Shown: positions 7,457-14,646, counted from the first letter of the stretch. The stretch is 35,042 bases of DNA from an uncultured Desulfobacteraceae bacterium (GCA_903839535.1 CAIMCT010000438.1:1-35042); one strand, 5' to 3'. Program-made: numbers and translations. The notes: a model not told the origin generated them from the sequence alone.

Positions 7457-7663
7457 ATGAACGTAAAATTATTCAGAATTATTGATCCGAAGAGCGATTC
7501 AGATATTCTGGGCGGAGAAGTATCTGAAGATAATGCACATTTAACTATTTGCATGTCTAAATCTGCAAAAAACCACAGAATGTTAAAGATAGGAGAGTCT
7601 ATGATGGCTGATTTTAGTTGCAGTGGGACGTATGGCTATTACCGTGTGTTGAGAACTAAATAA
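7457..7663 (+). CDS. Hypothetical protein (68 aa)
   Basis: GGGGGCGGGGAC precedes the ATG. The product starts with a beta-like strand (MNVKLFRIIDP) and ends GTYGYYRVLRTK, suggesting a small beta domain. Not recognised. Confidence 0.55.
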   Translation: MNVKLFRIIDPKSDSDILGGEVSEDNAHLTICMSKSAKNHRMLKIGESMMADFSCSGTYGYYRVLRTK

Positions 7664-7677
7664 GATAAGAGGCCGAA

Positions 7678-7718
7678 ACCGGGGCGCGGAGTTCCCCGGT
7701 CATGCCGTGAGGCGGCAT
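7678..7718 (+). other. Two adjacent hairpins between genes
   Basis: ACCGGGG (7678-7684) pairs with CCCCGGT (7694-7700), and directly after it ATGCCG (7702-7707) pairs with CGGCAT (7713-7718). No T-run follows. They sit between the genes at 7457 and 7747 and may be an mRNA stability or processing element, or a weak terminator. Confidence 0.6.
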
Positions 7719-7746
7719 TTGACAAGGCCAAAAATAAGGGGGCGGA

Positions 7747-7947
7747 ATGTGTGATTTCATAATGTTAATCGAGCGTGAAATAATTTCAAAATACAACTGG
7801 AGGATATTAGTTTTTGGATACCACAAAGACTGTTTTGCCGGATTGAATGAAAAATACGAATTGATATTTAGGCCGGATGATAGCGAATACCCAGTGATGA
7901 TATGGGAAAAGGACTACGTTCCACCATATTACGGATGCCACATGTAA
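7747..7947 (+). CDS. Hypothetical protein (66 aa)
   Basis: AAGGGGGCGGA precedes the ATG. The product is aromatic-rich (YNWRILVFGYH, DYVPPYYGCHM) with no motif I know. It is the last of the mini-gene chain, 20 bases before the sliding clamp gene. Confidence 0.55.
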   Translation: MCDFIMLIEREIISKYNWRILVFGYHKDCFAGLNEKYELIFRPDDSEYPVMIWEKDYVPPYYGCHM

Positions 7948-7967
7948 CATAAAACAGAGGGGGGAAC

Positions 7968-9065
7968 ATGACAGTAACAGTGAATAGAAAAGAATTATTA
8001 GCAGCGGTGACAACGGCGGGGAAGTACACGGAAGCAAATTCAGTATTCCCATGTATCTGCATTGATATGACAGAAAGAATGTCGGTACGTTCGTTTTCAT
8101 GTGAAGGCGCATTTGAGCAACGGATTAAACGTGTTCACGATGAAGGTGATTGTCCACCATTTGAGATTAACGCGGTGGTACTGTCAAAATTGATAAACAA
8201 ATCGAAGGCTGAATATCTAACGATTGAAATGGAAGAGAACTCATGGGTAAAGATATCAGATAGTGCCGGTGCTATCTGGCATGTTGTTGTGAGAGAGAAT
8301 AACACATTATTGGTGCAGCAACCTTTTAAATCTGATGCTGTAATCATAGATGTGAAAATTCGGCATATTGAAGCAATAGTACGATGTCCGCCTTCCAATG
8401 AAGATAGACGACCGCATACTTTAGGTGTTTGTCTTTCTGGAAAAGACAAGGCAATATTAGGAACAAATGGCAACCTTTTGATTGCAGGGAAGATAGGTGA
8501 TATGCCGGATGACATGAACGTATTAATACCACGGAAATCGTTTAAGTATATTCCCAAAGATATGGTTGTGGGGGGTTCTGTATCAATTCGCATATCCGAT
8601 GGAGAAGAAAACTCTCTTTATGAAATTTTTAACAAATCGACCACGATATGGGGGTATCTGATGCAAGGCAGTTTCCCTGACATCTCTGACTTATTGTCGG
8701 ATATTGGAACGTTTGACTCTGTTATGATTGACGCGGATGCCATGAGATATGCTGTTAAACAGACACAGGGAATACTTGACCAGACCAGTTACATCGGAGC
8801 AATCGTAGAATTCAACGAACGTGGATTTAAAATTCAGGCAACAAATCCGGAAATAGGGGAACTCTCTACGTTTGAAGTCCCGTACAAAAGTGATGTGCCG
8901 GGGATAAGTATAGAGACGGCTTATAATCCGATTTACATATTGAATGCAATCACAGGAATAAAATCCGGAGATGAAGTTAATGTACGGATTCCCAAAGACG
9001 GGGGATCACCGGCATCTTTCATATATCAGGATCAAACCACGGTAATCATGCCGATGAAATTGTAA
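7968..9065 (+). CDS. dnaN: DNA polymerase III beta subunit-like sliding clamp (365 aa)
   Basis: The length fits bacterial DnaN (about 365-380 residues). The N-terminus TVNRKELLAAVTTAGKY matches the first helix region of clamp domain 1, and the C-terminus shows the family pattern NPIYILNAITGIKSGDEV followed by the terminal VIMPMKL. The ring encircles DNA and tethers polymerases and other partners. The start has AGAGGGGGGAAC. No polymerase lies in the window, so the clamp may recruit a polymerase coded elsewhere in the genome or by the host, or support late transcription as phage clamps sometimes do (inference). Confidence 0.92.
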   Translation: MTVTVNRKELLAAVTTAGKYTEANSVFPCICIDMTERMSVRSFSCEGAFEQRIKRVHDEGDCPPFEINAVVLSKLINKSKAEYLTIEMEENSWVKISDSAGAIWHVVVRENNTLLVQQPFKSDAVIIDVKIRHIEAIVRCPPSNEDRRPHTLGVCLSGKDKAILGTNGNLLIAGKIGDMPDDMNVLIPRKSFKYIPKDMVVGGSVSIRISDGEENSLYEIFNKSTTIWGYLMQGSFPDISDLLSDIGTFDSVMIDADAMRYAVKQTQGILDQTSYIGAIVEFNERGFKIQATNPEIGELSTFEVPYKSDVPGISIETAYNPIYILNAITGIKSGDEVNVRIPKDGGSPASFIYQDQTTVIMPMKL

Positions 9066-9075
9066 GGAGATAAAC

Positions 9076-9258
9076 ATGAGCTTCATTACTTATGCGAATA
9101 ACGAGCGGGCGATGTACAACCGCGCGGCGATGGATTTAAACATAGACGGTAAGAGGCCGCCCGGTATCCTGATTGCATTTCAGGATATTATGGCAATCAC
9201 GGCGACTGCTTTCATTGCAGGAACGGTCGCCGGATACTTGGGTTGGATTCTAATTTGA
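9076..9258 (+). CDS. Small membrane protein (60 aa)
   Basis: AAGGAG stands before the ATG, 10 bases after dnaN. Residues about 33-58 form a hydrophobic segment with small residues (ATAFIAGTVAGYLGW), so one C-terminal membrane helix is likely. It overlaps no neighbour. Function unknown. Confidence 0.6.
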   Translation: MSFITYANNERAMYNRAAMDLNIDGKRPPGILIAFQDIMAITATAFIAGTVAGYLGWILI

Positions 9259-9269
9259 AAGGGGGAACC

Positions 9270-10169
9270 ATGACAATAAATTTATCGAGAGAAGCTGTGT
9301 TGGTAAAGGCGACTTTCCACTCATGGACGGGTGATAAGAGAGTTGACGACAAAACCGCCTTAACGTTTAACGAGGCGGTAGATACTCAAAAGGCGGCACT
9401 GAGACACACAAAGAAGTTACTGTCAAAGTCTGAGTACGCGGCCAATTGCCGGACGATCATATCAACTGCTCGTAAGTACCACCGGGATAATACCGTCCCG
9501 TGGACGTACGATGGATGGGGGCTGTTGCCAAAAGGCAACTTCGAGAAGTATCAAGAGCAAATGCGTGAGTTTGCCGACAATGCGCTGTATGGTGCGGCTT
9601 CCCTGTTGTTTGAAAACTTCTCTCAAGAGATTGAGAAAGACAGGGAGATTCTCGGCCAACTGTTCGATTACGAGGCATACATCATGCCTCACCAAGTATT
9701 CGAGCGGTTCCATATCGAATTACAATACGAGCCAATCGTTGACTTAAACGCGCCGCAGTTTGACGCAATGTCAACATCTGTTGACAGGATTATGGAACAG
9801 GCGAGAACCAGGCACGATGAGGCGATTGAAAACGCAACTCGCAACCTTCGTTCGAGAATCGAAACAATATTGGCTGACACAATCAACCGGCTTGAGAACA
9901 TTGACGACAAAAGCCGGAAGCCGTCTGCATTGCTTCGTTCGATTGAAGAATTAGCGGATGTTCTACCCCGGCTGAATATTTCCGGGGATGCGGATATATC
10001 GCAAGCGGCGCAACAAATGAAAGACAGGATACTGTTTTTCTCGGCGCAAGAATTAAAAGACAATGAAGCGGCCAGGGCGGAAGTTATCATGATTGCGAAA
10101 GAGATTTCTGGAGCAGTCGGGCGGAAGATAAAATTGCCGGTTAAGACGGCGGAAATGGCGGAGGTGTAA
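9270..10169 (+). CDS. Conserved phage protein upstream of the AAA ATPase (299 aa)
   Basis: AAAGGGGGAACC supports the start at 9270. The protein is largely helical, with a conserved-looking N-terminal half: FHSWTG, then TVPWTYDGWGLLP near residues 80-92, then long helices. I associate this W..NT.PW..G..LLP pattern with uncharacterised phage proteins (perhaps DUF3150-like), but cannot verify that. It sits in the same operon as the Ycf46-like ATPase and may be one of its partners. Confidence 0.6.
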   Translation: MTINLSREAVLVKATFHSWTGDKRVDDKTALTFNEAVDTQKAALRHTKKLLSKSEYAANCRTIISTARKYHRDNTVPWTYDGWGLLPKGNFEKYQEQMREFADNALYGAASLLFENFSQEIEKDREILGQLFDYEAYIMPHQVFERFHIELQYEPIVDLNAPQFDAMSTSVDRIMEQARTRHDEAIENATRNLRSRIETILADTINRLENIDDKSRKPSALLRSIEELADVLPRLNISGDADISQAAQQMKDRILFFSAQELKDNEAARAEVIMIAKEISGAVGRKIKLPVKTAEMAEV

Positions 10170-10171
10170 AA

Positions 10172-10474
10172 ATGAGTACCGACATGACATGCGCAAACAC
10201 CATACTCGAACAACTCGGCGGCCACAAGTTCATCGTAATGACTGGCGCTAAGAATTTTACCGGAACTGAGAAAACATTATCATTCAGTATCATGCGAAAC
10301 ACAAAGAAGGTAACTCACGTCAAGATTACGCTGAACTGGAAAGACTTGTATGATATTGAGTTTATGCGGGTGCATAAGCTCAAAGTCAATCCAATATCAG
10401 AAGCCAAAGACGTTTACTTTGATGAGTTGCAACGTGTGTTCACGGGAGAGACGGGACTTTATACACGGATATAG
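10172..10474 (+). CDS. Conserved small phage protein, ILEQLGG-KF type (100 aa)
   Basis: The product carries ILEQLGGHKFIVMTGAKNF near the N-terminus, a VKITLNWKDLYDIEFMRV core and FTGETGLYT at the end. I recall this pattern from a widespread family of about 90-100-residue phage and mobile-element proteins of unknown role. It starts 2 bases after the previous stop, so translation is probably coupled. A mixed alpha/beta fold is likely. Confidence 0.65.
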   Translation: MSTDMTCANTILEQLGGHKFIVMTGAKNFTGTEKTLSFSIMRNTKKVTHVKITLNWKDLYDIEFMRVHKLKVNPISEAKDVYFDELQRVFTGETGLYTRI

Positions 10475-10488
10475 GTGATACACGGATA

Positions 10489-10519
10489 CGACACATTTCC
10501 GACACATTCACGACACATT
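10489..10519 (+). repeat. Three CGACACATT repeats with 11-bp period
   Basis: CGACACATT occurs at 10489, 10500 and 10511, exactly 11 bases apart, followed by a partial CGACAT. They lie directly upstream of the AAA ATPase gene. One helical turn per repeat suits a protein-binding site on one face of DNA. Confidence 0.75.
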
Positions 10520-10539
10520 CCGACATGAAAGGATATAAT

Positions 10540-11973
10540 ATGTGCAAATTCAAAGACTACCTGAGCGCCGGTTATCCTGCATTATGGATTCAAACCCATG
10601 AAGAGGCAAGGGCGATAACAACATTATCAAAATCAGCACCGGAATATCACACTTACGTTTGGGACTTGATGAACGGGCTTTTGGATTGTGACGCGGGAAA
10701 ATACCAGTCGATCAAAGACCCGGTGAAAGCAATTCAATGTGTTTCTGAGCTTCCAGAAACGTCAATTATATTCATGAAGGATTATCATATATTCATGAAA
10801 TCAATTGAAGTTTCCCGATCGTTCAAGAATCTTTTATGGAAATTGAAAGCAACAGACAGACACATCATTTTCGTATCCCCAGTTATATCAATTCCTGTGG
10901 AGTGCGAGAAGGATATAACAATATACGAGTTTGCATTGCCGACTACATCAGAGATTGAGGCATTGGCAACGAAGATCGTGGCGGAGAACAATCTGGATAT
11001 AACGATTGACCCTCATGACATGGCGGCGGCAAAGGGATTGACGATTGAAGAGGCTGAGAATGCGATAACTCTGTCAATCGTTCAGAGCGGTTCCCTGAGC
11101 CGTTCGGTGCTGGAGCACGAGAAGCTACAGGCCGTCAAGAAGTCGGGGCTTATGGAGCTTTACAAGCCGGTTGATGAATCAGAGCTTGGCGGGCTTGACG
11201 CACTGAAAACGTATTTGCACAACAGGAAACGGGGGTTTGATCCGATAAATGGGATATCCGCTTTCCCGAAAGGTATTCTGTTGGTTGGTTTACCTGGCGG
11301 AGGAAAAACGCTGTCAGCCAAAGTCACGGCTTCGATTCTTGGAATGCCACTTGTCAGGCTTGATATTTCAAGCCTGAAAGGATCATTGGTTGGAGAGTCA
11401 GAACAAAAGATGAGAGCGGCAACTAAGCTGATTGATGCAATCGCTCCATGCGTTGTTTGGTGTGATGAGGTGGAGAAAGCATTATCAGGGGTGCAATCAT
11501 CTGGAAAGTCGGACGGCGGTTCAACAGCCGGAATGTTTGGACACCTTCTGACTTGGATGCAGGAATCCGAGACGCCTAAATATATTGTGGCGACATGTAA
11601 CGATATAGAAGAACTTCTTTCCGCTTCACAGGGGGCGTTTCTGAGGCGCTTTGACGATATCTTTTTTGTCGATCTTCCAAGTCGTGAAGACAGATTGAAG
11701 ATTCTGGAAATCATGAACAATCGGTATAACACAAAGTGCAAGTGTGACATCGTTGACCGGATGGAAAATTTCACGGGCGCAGAAATTGAAAAGACGGTTG
11801 TTGCCTCACTTTATGACGGCATCGAAGTGGCTATGGCGAACGTTCACCCAATTTACCAACAGAACCGAGCGAAGATTGACGCGGCGAGAGAATGGGCGAA
11901 AGATAACGCCAGGTGTGCCAATGGTAATGACATGGCGGCGGTTGTGCCGAAGAAAATCAGGAGGGTGAGATGA
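10540..11973 (+). CDS. Ycf46-like AAA ATPase (477 aa)
   Basis: The N-terminal 200 residues match the extra domain of Ycf46-type ATPases. The AAA module follows, with Walker A GLPGGGKT (250-257), Walker B VVWCDE (305-310), a sensor ATCND (351-355) and the arginine pair in LRRFDD (368-373). The start at 10540 is taken because AAAGGA lies 6 bases before it; an ATG at 10525 lacks a site. Ycf46 proteins are FtsH-like ATPases of cyanobacteria, plastids and many phages, often encoded with Ycf35 (DUF1257) and DUF2997, as here. The biochemical role in phages is not known. Confidence 0.88.
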   Translation: MCKFKDYLSAGYPALWIQTHEEARAITTLSKSAPEYHTYVWDLMNGLLDCDAGKYQSIKDPVKAIQCVSELPETSIIFMKDYHIFMKSIEVSRSFKNLLWKLKATDRHIIFVSPVISIPVECEKDITIYEFALPTTSEIEALATKIVAENNLDITIDPHDMAAAKGLTIEEAENAITLSIVQSGSLSRSVLEHEKLQAVKKSGLMELYKPVDESELGGLDALKTYLHNRKRGFDPINGISAFPKGILLVGLPGGGKTLSAKVTASILGMPLVRLDISSLKGSLVGESEQKMRAATKLIDAIAPCVVWCDEVEKALSGVQSSGKSDGGSTAGMFGHLLTWMQESETPKYIVATCNDIEELLSASQGAFLRRFDDIFFVDLPSREDRLKILEIMNNRYNTKCKCDIVDRMENFTGAEIEKTVVASLYDGIEVAMANVHPIYQQNRAKIDAAREWAKDNARCANGNDMAAVVPKKIRRVR

Positions 11974-12269
11974 ACCAATTCCCGAACGAGTGTTGCAGAT
12001 GTGGGTTCTGCTGCATAGTGGAGACATGTCCGGTTGCACAGTTTATGTACAACATTGACAAAGCCTACCCATGCCCGGAACTTGACTATGATCCAGAAAC
12101 AATGGTGGCGACTTGTCGGCTTAACGGAAAAACCAACGTTGGAGTTGGAACAGGATGCTGTATGGCTGCAAGATGTTTCAGAGATGGCATTCAGTATGAC
12201 TTTGCATCGCTACCGCCCGAATTGAAAAAGAATGTTGCGCTTGCCGATTGGAAAGGAAAACAAAAATGA
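11970..12269 (+). CDS. YkgJ-like cysteine-cluster protein (99 aa)
   Basis: The first 15 residues hold CCxCGxCC, the signature of the YkgJ type zinc/iron cluster fold, with further cysteines in ETCPV, PCPEL, ATCRL and GCCMAARC. AGGAGGGTGAG gives a strong ribosome site. The start overlaps the ATPase stop by 4 bases (ATGA), so the two are coupled. The gene is probably part of the ATPase/DUF1257 module. Metal binding is predicted; the function is not known. Confidence 0.7.
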   Translation: MNQFPNECCRCGFCCIVETCPVAQFMYNIDKAYPCPELDYDPETMVATCRLNGKTNVGVGTGCCMAARCFRDGIQYDFASLPPELKKNVALADWKGKQK

Positions 12270-12316
12270 GTCACACGGTCAACTACCATCAGTTAAAGCA
12301 GACGGCTTGCAGTTAA
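12266..12316 (+). pseudogene. Remnant 5' end of a DUF1257-like gene cut by the TnpB element
   Basis: The ATG overlaps the preceding stop as ATGA and AAAGGA lies upstream, the typical coupled start. The frame reads MSHTVNY and then runs into element sequence and stops. The intact DUF1257 gene beyond the insertion starts with MSHTMNI. The best reading is a DUF1257 start, either the original start of that gene or of a tandem paralogue, interrupted by the insertion. Confidence 0.45.
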
Positions 12317-12358
12317 GCGCTTAAGCACTCACCGCGATAGCTTGGTTGACAGCAAGCC
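12304..12358 (-). ncRNA. Candidate right end / omega RNA structural segment
   Basis: In TnpB elements the guide RNA overlaps the 3' end of tnpB and runs past it to the right end. Here GGCTTGC (12304-12310) can pair with GCAAGCC (12352-12358), and the palindrome TTAAGCGCTTAA lies inside, overlapping the tnpB stop. The position fits an omega RNA scaffold; the real 5' and 3' ends and the guide cannot be told from sequence alone. Confidence 0.35.
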
Positions 12359-13403
12359 TTCCCCGATAAGACAAATTCAGGGAAGCGTTGGCGTCAGCAT
12401 TGGCCGAATGGCCGCAACTGATACAAGAAAAAACACTTTGGCTTTTACGGTTACGCTTATCAATACAATGGCATACAGAGCACTCCCTGCTGGAATTACG
12501 TGGGTCAACAATAATCAAAGGAACGCCAGACCGTTTTGCCTTGTAAGTGATGAAGTGTTTCAGTTCTTGGAAAGCCCAAGAAGCATGGATATATCGCTGA
12601 TTCCTTCTAACCCTGACCCTCTCCCGAATGCCATTGAGGTCTTCAAGGACAATCGCTTGATTCGTGCGTTCAGCATCAGCGACAATATGTTTACTTATGC
12701 AATGGTTGACATCTTTAGAAAAACGGGACTCTTTGTGACGACGATGCTTCAAAAGACGTTTAGCGGACTTCGTGCCTTTCTTTTGGAGTTTCCTGCGGAG
12801 TTTAACATTTCTGATTCTTCGTCCGGTAAGCTCTTTACCAGAGTAGGATTTGCCAGAACTGGTGGATGCAATTTCAACAATACCAAAGTCAACGCCCATA
12901 AATCCATCTGGTATGAATTCTTCGGATTCAACAACGTTACAATATTGATGAATATAAAAAGCACCATCTCTGAAAATAAGATCTGCCTCACCTTGAAGCG
13001 AATTGAGCATGTCGATCTGTTTCACGCCAGCAAGAAACGGAATTTTAATTCTACCTGATACTGTCCAAATCGAAATGTTTTTCTTGTCGAGTTTCCAAGA
13101 AAGAATGCGCGGGTCAAACGGGATTGCGCCGTGCCGAACGAAGACACATTTTCTGTTTACACCCATTTTATATGCGTCTGCAACCTTAGCAATAACTCGC
13201 ACAACAACCTGAGCAGACAGGTTAAATCGTTGCCTGATAATATAATATTGTGACTTGTGGATATCATATTGTCTGAATATTTTATTATCCCAAGCAAACT
13301 CACTGATAAAGTTGGCGGCATCGTTTGAGGTTTCAAGTGTTAGCAAAAGTGCAGAAAACTGTTCTGAGTTTGTGTTAAGTTTAACTTGGGCAATCAATTT
13401 CAT
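12321..13403 (-). CDS. tnpB: TnpB RNA-guided nuclease, OrfB family (360 aa)
   Basis: TnpB cleaves DNA under guidance of an omega RNA from the element end. The RuvC-type residues all look intact: Asp in MGVDFG, Glu in VLEDLNG and Asp in NADANASLN. The C-terminal zinc finger has CSVC and CISC. The start at 13403 is chosen because CTTGAAAGGATATGCC precedes it; the upstream extension is not protein-like. The length is normal for compact TnpB, so the protein is probably active rather than a nuclease-dead derivative. A near-perfect promoter lies upstream. Confidence 0.92.
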   Translation of the reverse strand: MKLIAQVKLNTNSEQFSALLLTLETSNDAANFISEFAWDNKIFRQYDIHKSQYYIIRQRFNLSAQVVVRVIAKVADAYKMGVNRKCVFVRHGAIPFDPRILSWKLDKKNISIWTVSGRIKIPFLAGVKQIDMLNSLQGEADLIFRDGAFYIHQYCNVVESEEFIPDGFMGVDFGIVEIASTSSGKSYSGKELTGRRIRNVKLRRKLQKKGTKSAKRLLKHRRHKESRFSKDVNHCISKHIVADAERTNQAIVLEDLNGIRERVRVRRNQRYIHASWAFQELKHFITYKAKRSGVPLIIVDPRNSSRECSVCHCIDKRNRKSQSVFSCISCGHSANADANASLNLSYRGRLAVNQAIAVSA

Positions 13404-13428
13404 GGCATATCCTTTCAAGTGTTGAAAA

Positions 13429-13457
13429 ATTATATTGCTTTTGAGCAGATATGTCAA
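13429..13457 (-). promoter_or_regulatory. Consensus sigma-70 promoter for tnpB
   Basis: Read on the minus strand, TTGACA (13457-13452) and TATAAT (13434-13429) are separated by exactly 17 bases, a perfect match to the housekeeping consensus, and point at tnpB 26 bases downstream. Such a strong promoter on a tnpB gene is uncommon. Confidence 0.85.
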
Positions 13458-13489
13458 TACAAAACTTAAAATTACAAGGAGGATCGGGC

Positions 13490-13855
13490 GTGTCTCACAC
13501 AATGAACATTGCAATTGAGATGAAAGACATTGACGCACTGGCGGCGGCATGCGAGCGGCTTGGAATTGAAATGTTGCCATACGGCGTTCACAAACTGTTC
13601 TCTTCCAACAGGGAAACAGGCATCGGCGTAATGTTGACAGGTTGGAGTTACCCTGTTGTCGTTAAAGACAATGGAATGGTTGCATTTGATAATTTCAATG
13701 GGCGATGGGGAGATGAAGCCAAACTGAACGAACTCAAGGCATATTATGGGCTTGAGAAGGCCAAAATCGAGGCGAGAAGGGCCGGGTATTCCGTTTACGA
13801 GTCGTTTGATGAAGTCACAAATGACTTGGTTCTGAGAATCAGTATTGGAGGGTGA
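13490..13855 (+). CDS. DUF1257 (Ycf35-like) protein (121 aa)
   Basis: The product starts MSHTMNIAIEMKDIDALAAACERLG, the form typical of DUF1257: an MSH start followed by a strand and a helix rich in Leu/Ala. It continues with a central beta region (VVVKDNGMVAF, NGRWGD) and a C-terminal YSVYESFDEVTNDLVLRI. The GTG start is supported by AAGGAGGA 6 bases upstream. DUF1257 proteins commonly pair with Ycf46 ATPases; here the pair is split by the TnpB element. Function is unknown in the family. Confidence 0.75.
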   Translation: MSHTMNIAIEMKDIDALAAACERLGIEMLPYGVHKLFSSNRETGIGVMLTGWSYPVVVKDNGMVAFDNFNGRWGDEAKLNELKAYYGLEKAKIEARRAGYSVYESFDEVTNDLVLRISIGG

Positions 13856-13858
13856 AAA

Positions 13859-14086
13859 ATGGATTATACTGACGATGTAAGAGGCATAATCATTGGGGGG
13901 TTCACATTTCCATACGAATTCTGGACAGAGAAAAAACCGTTAGGATCATGTGGAATTGACATCCTCTCCGTAAAAATCGACAAAAGACATTTTTTAAACG
14001 ATGAAGATGCGGTTGAATGGTTCAAAGAAAAATATCCCGAAGAGTTCAAGGCGGGTGTCGAAATGAGAGTTTTCGATCAAAAATGA
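13859..14086 (+). CDS. Hypothetical protein in the DUF1257 module (75 aa)
   Basis: The gene starts 3 bases after the DUF1257 stop, with TGGAGGG as ribosome site. The product has a beta-like N-terminus (GIIIGGFTFPYEFW) and a charged helix DAVEWFKEKYPEEFKAG. Not recognised. The tight spacing indicates one operon with its neighbours. Confidence 0.6.
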   Translation: MDYTDDVRGIIIGGFTFPYEFWTEKKPLGSCGIDILSVKIDKRHFLNDEDAVEWFKEKYPEEFKAGVEMRVFDQK

Positions 14087-14098
14087 AAGGAATGTAAC

Positions 14099-14302
14099 AT
14101 GCCAGAAATAATCGTAAAATTCAGCATTGCAACAGGAGAAGTGAAAGTCGATGCGAAAGGGTTCATCGGTTCATCGTGTGCCGAAGCCACAAAGTTTCTG
14201 AAAGACACACTTGGAGAATCTTCCGACTTCCAGCGAAAGGCTTCATGGTACGAAACTGCAATCCAAAGTGTGTGCGGGATACAATCGAACTTGTGTGGAT
14301 AG
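14099..14302 (+). CDS. DUF2997-like protein (67 aa)
   Basis: The pattern MPEIIVKFSIATGEVKVDAKGF, then SSCAEATKFLKDTLGE, then KASWYE matches DUF2997: two short strands with a G-V turn, a conserved SC and a helix. DUF2997 proteins are often encoded beside DUF1257 and Ycf46-type ATPases, which supports the call. AAAGGAATG precedes the start. Function unknown. Confidence 0.7.
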   Translation: MPEIIVKFSIATGEVKVDAKGFIGSSCAEATKFLKDTLGESSDFQRKASWYETAIQSVCGIQSNLCG

Positions 14303-14310
14303 GAGGCGAC

Positions 14311-14427
14311 ATGAGCAAAGAAGCGATTATGCTACATGAGTTATTCACGATACGGGTCAACGTGTTAATTGACAAACTTGAAAAACTTGTCGTCAATTCA
14401 ATGCCACACAAGGCCAGAAGATTTTGA
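14311..14427 (+). CDS. Hypothetical mini-protein (38 aa)
   Basis: TAGGAGGCGAC precedes the ATG 8 bases after the DUF2997 gene; this is one of the best ribosome sites here. The product is a single predicted amphipathic helix (IRVNVLIDKLEKLVV) with a basic tail KARRF. Unknown. Confidence 0.5.
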   Translation: MSKEAIMLHELFTIRVNVLIDKLEKLVVNSMPHKARRF

Positions 14428-14442
14428 ACCGGAGGGCTGAAT

Positions 14443-14646
14443 ATGAGAAACTTGGAAATTGAAACGGTGGAAAAGGCGCAGGCATCAGCATATTTTATGG
14501 TTCATGAACTTCGAGCGTTAAAACGGTTGGGGGGTGAAAGCAGTCAAGCCGTTGCTGACAGGTTCATTGACGAATCTAAACAGATGGAATGTGCATTAAA
14601 TGAATTGCTTGAAACATTAATCAAGGAGGCCGATGAAAATCATTGA
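14443..14646 (+). CDS. Hypothetical helical protein (67 aa)
   Basis: CGGAGGGCTGAAT precedes the ATG. The product is almost wholly helical and acidic (KQMECALNELLETLIKEADENH), consistent with a small coiled-coil protein. Its end overlaps the start of the next gene. Confidence 0.55.
   Translation: MRNLEIETVEKAQASAYFMVHELRALKRLGGESSQAVADRFIDESKQMECALNELLETLIKEADENH

Larger units (their letters stand above)
12270..13470 (-). mobile_element. TnpB-only IS200/IS605-type element (edges approximate)
   Basis: A single minus-strand tnpB gene sits against the direction of the surrounding operon. No tnpA is present, so this is an IS1341-like, orfB-only element that would need a transposase in trans. The right-end side (low coordinates) has a perfect palindrome TTAAGCGCTTAA (12313-12324) and an inverted repeat GGCTTGC/GCAAGCC. 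Exact ends cannot be fixed by eye. TTGAC, a possible target or TAM motif, occurs on the minus strand both upstream of tnpB and near 12290. Confidence 0.7.

Noticed and set aside
8135-8593. Minus-strand frame of 152 residues inside dnaN
   Set aside because: Antisense to a well-supported clamp gene and without a ribosome site.
9689-10225. Minus-strand frame of 178 residues
   Set aside because: Antisense to the conserved phage protein at 9270-10169; Ser-rich composition typical of a shadow frame.
11160-11774. Minus-strand frame of 204 residues
   Set aside because: Antisense to the AAA ATPase core.
12342-13058. Long plus-strand frame of 238 residues
   Set aside because: It is the antisense of tnpB, whose protein has all family motifs.
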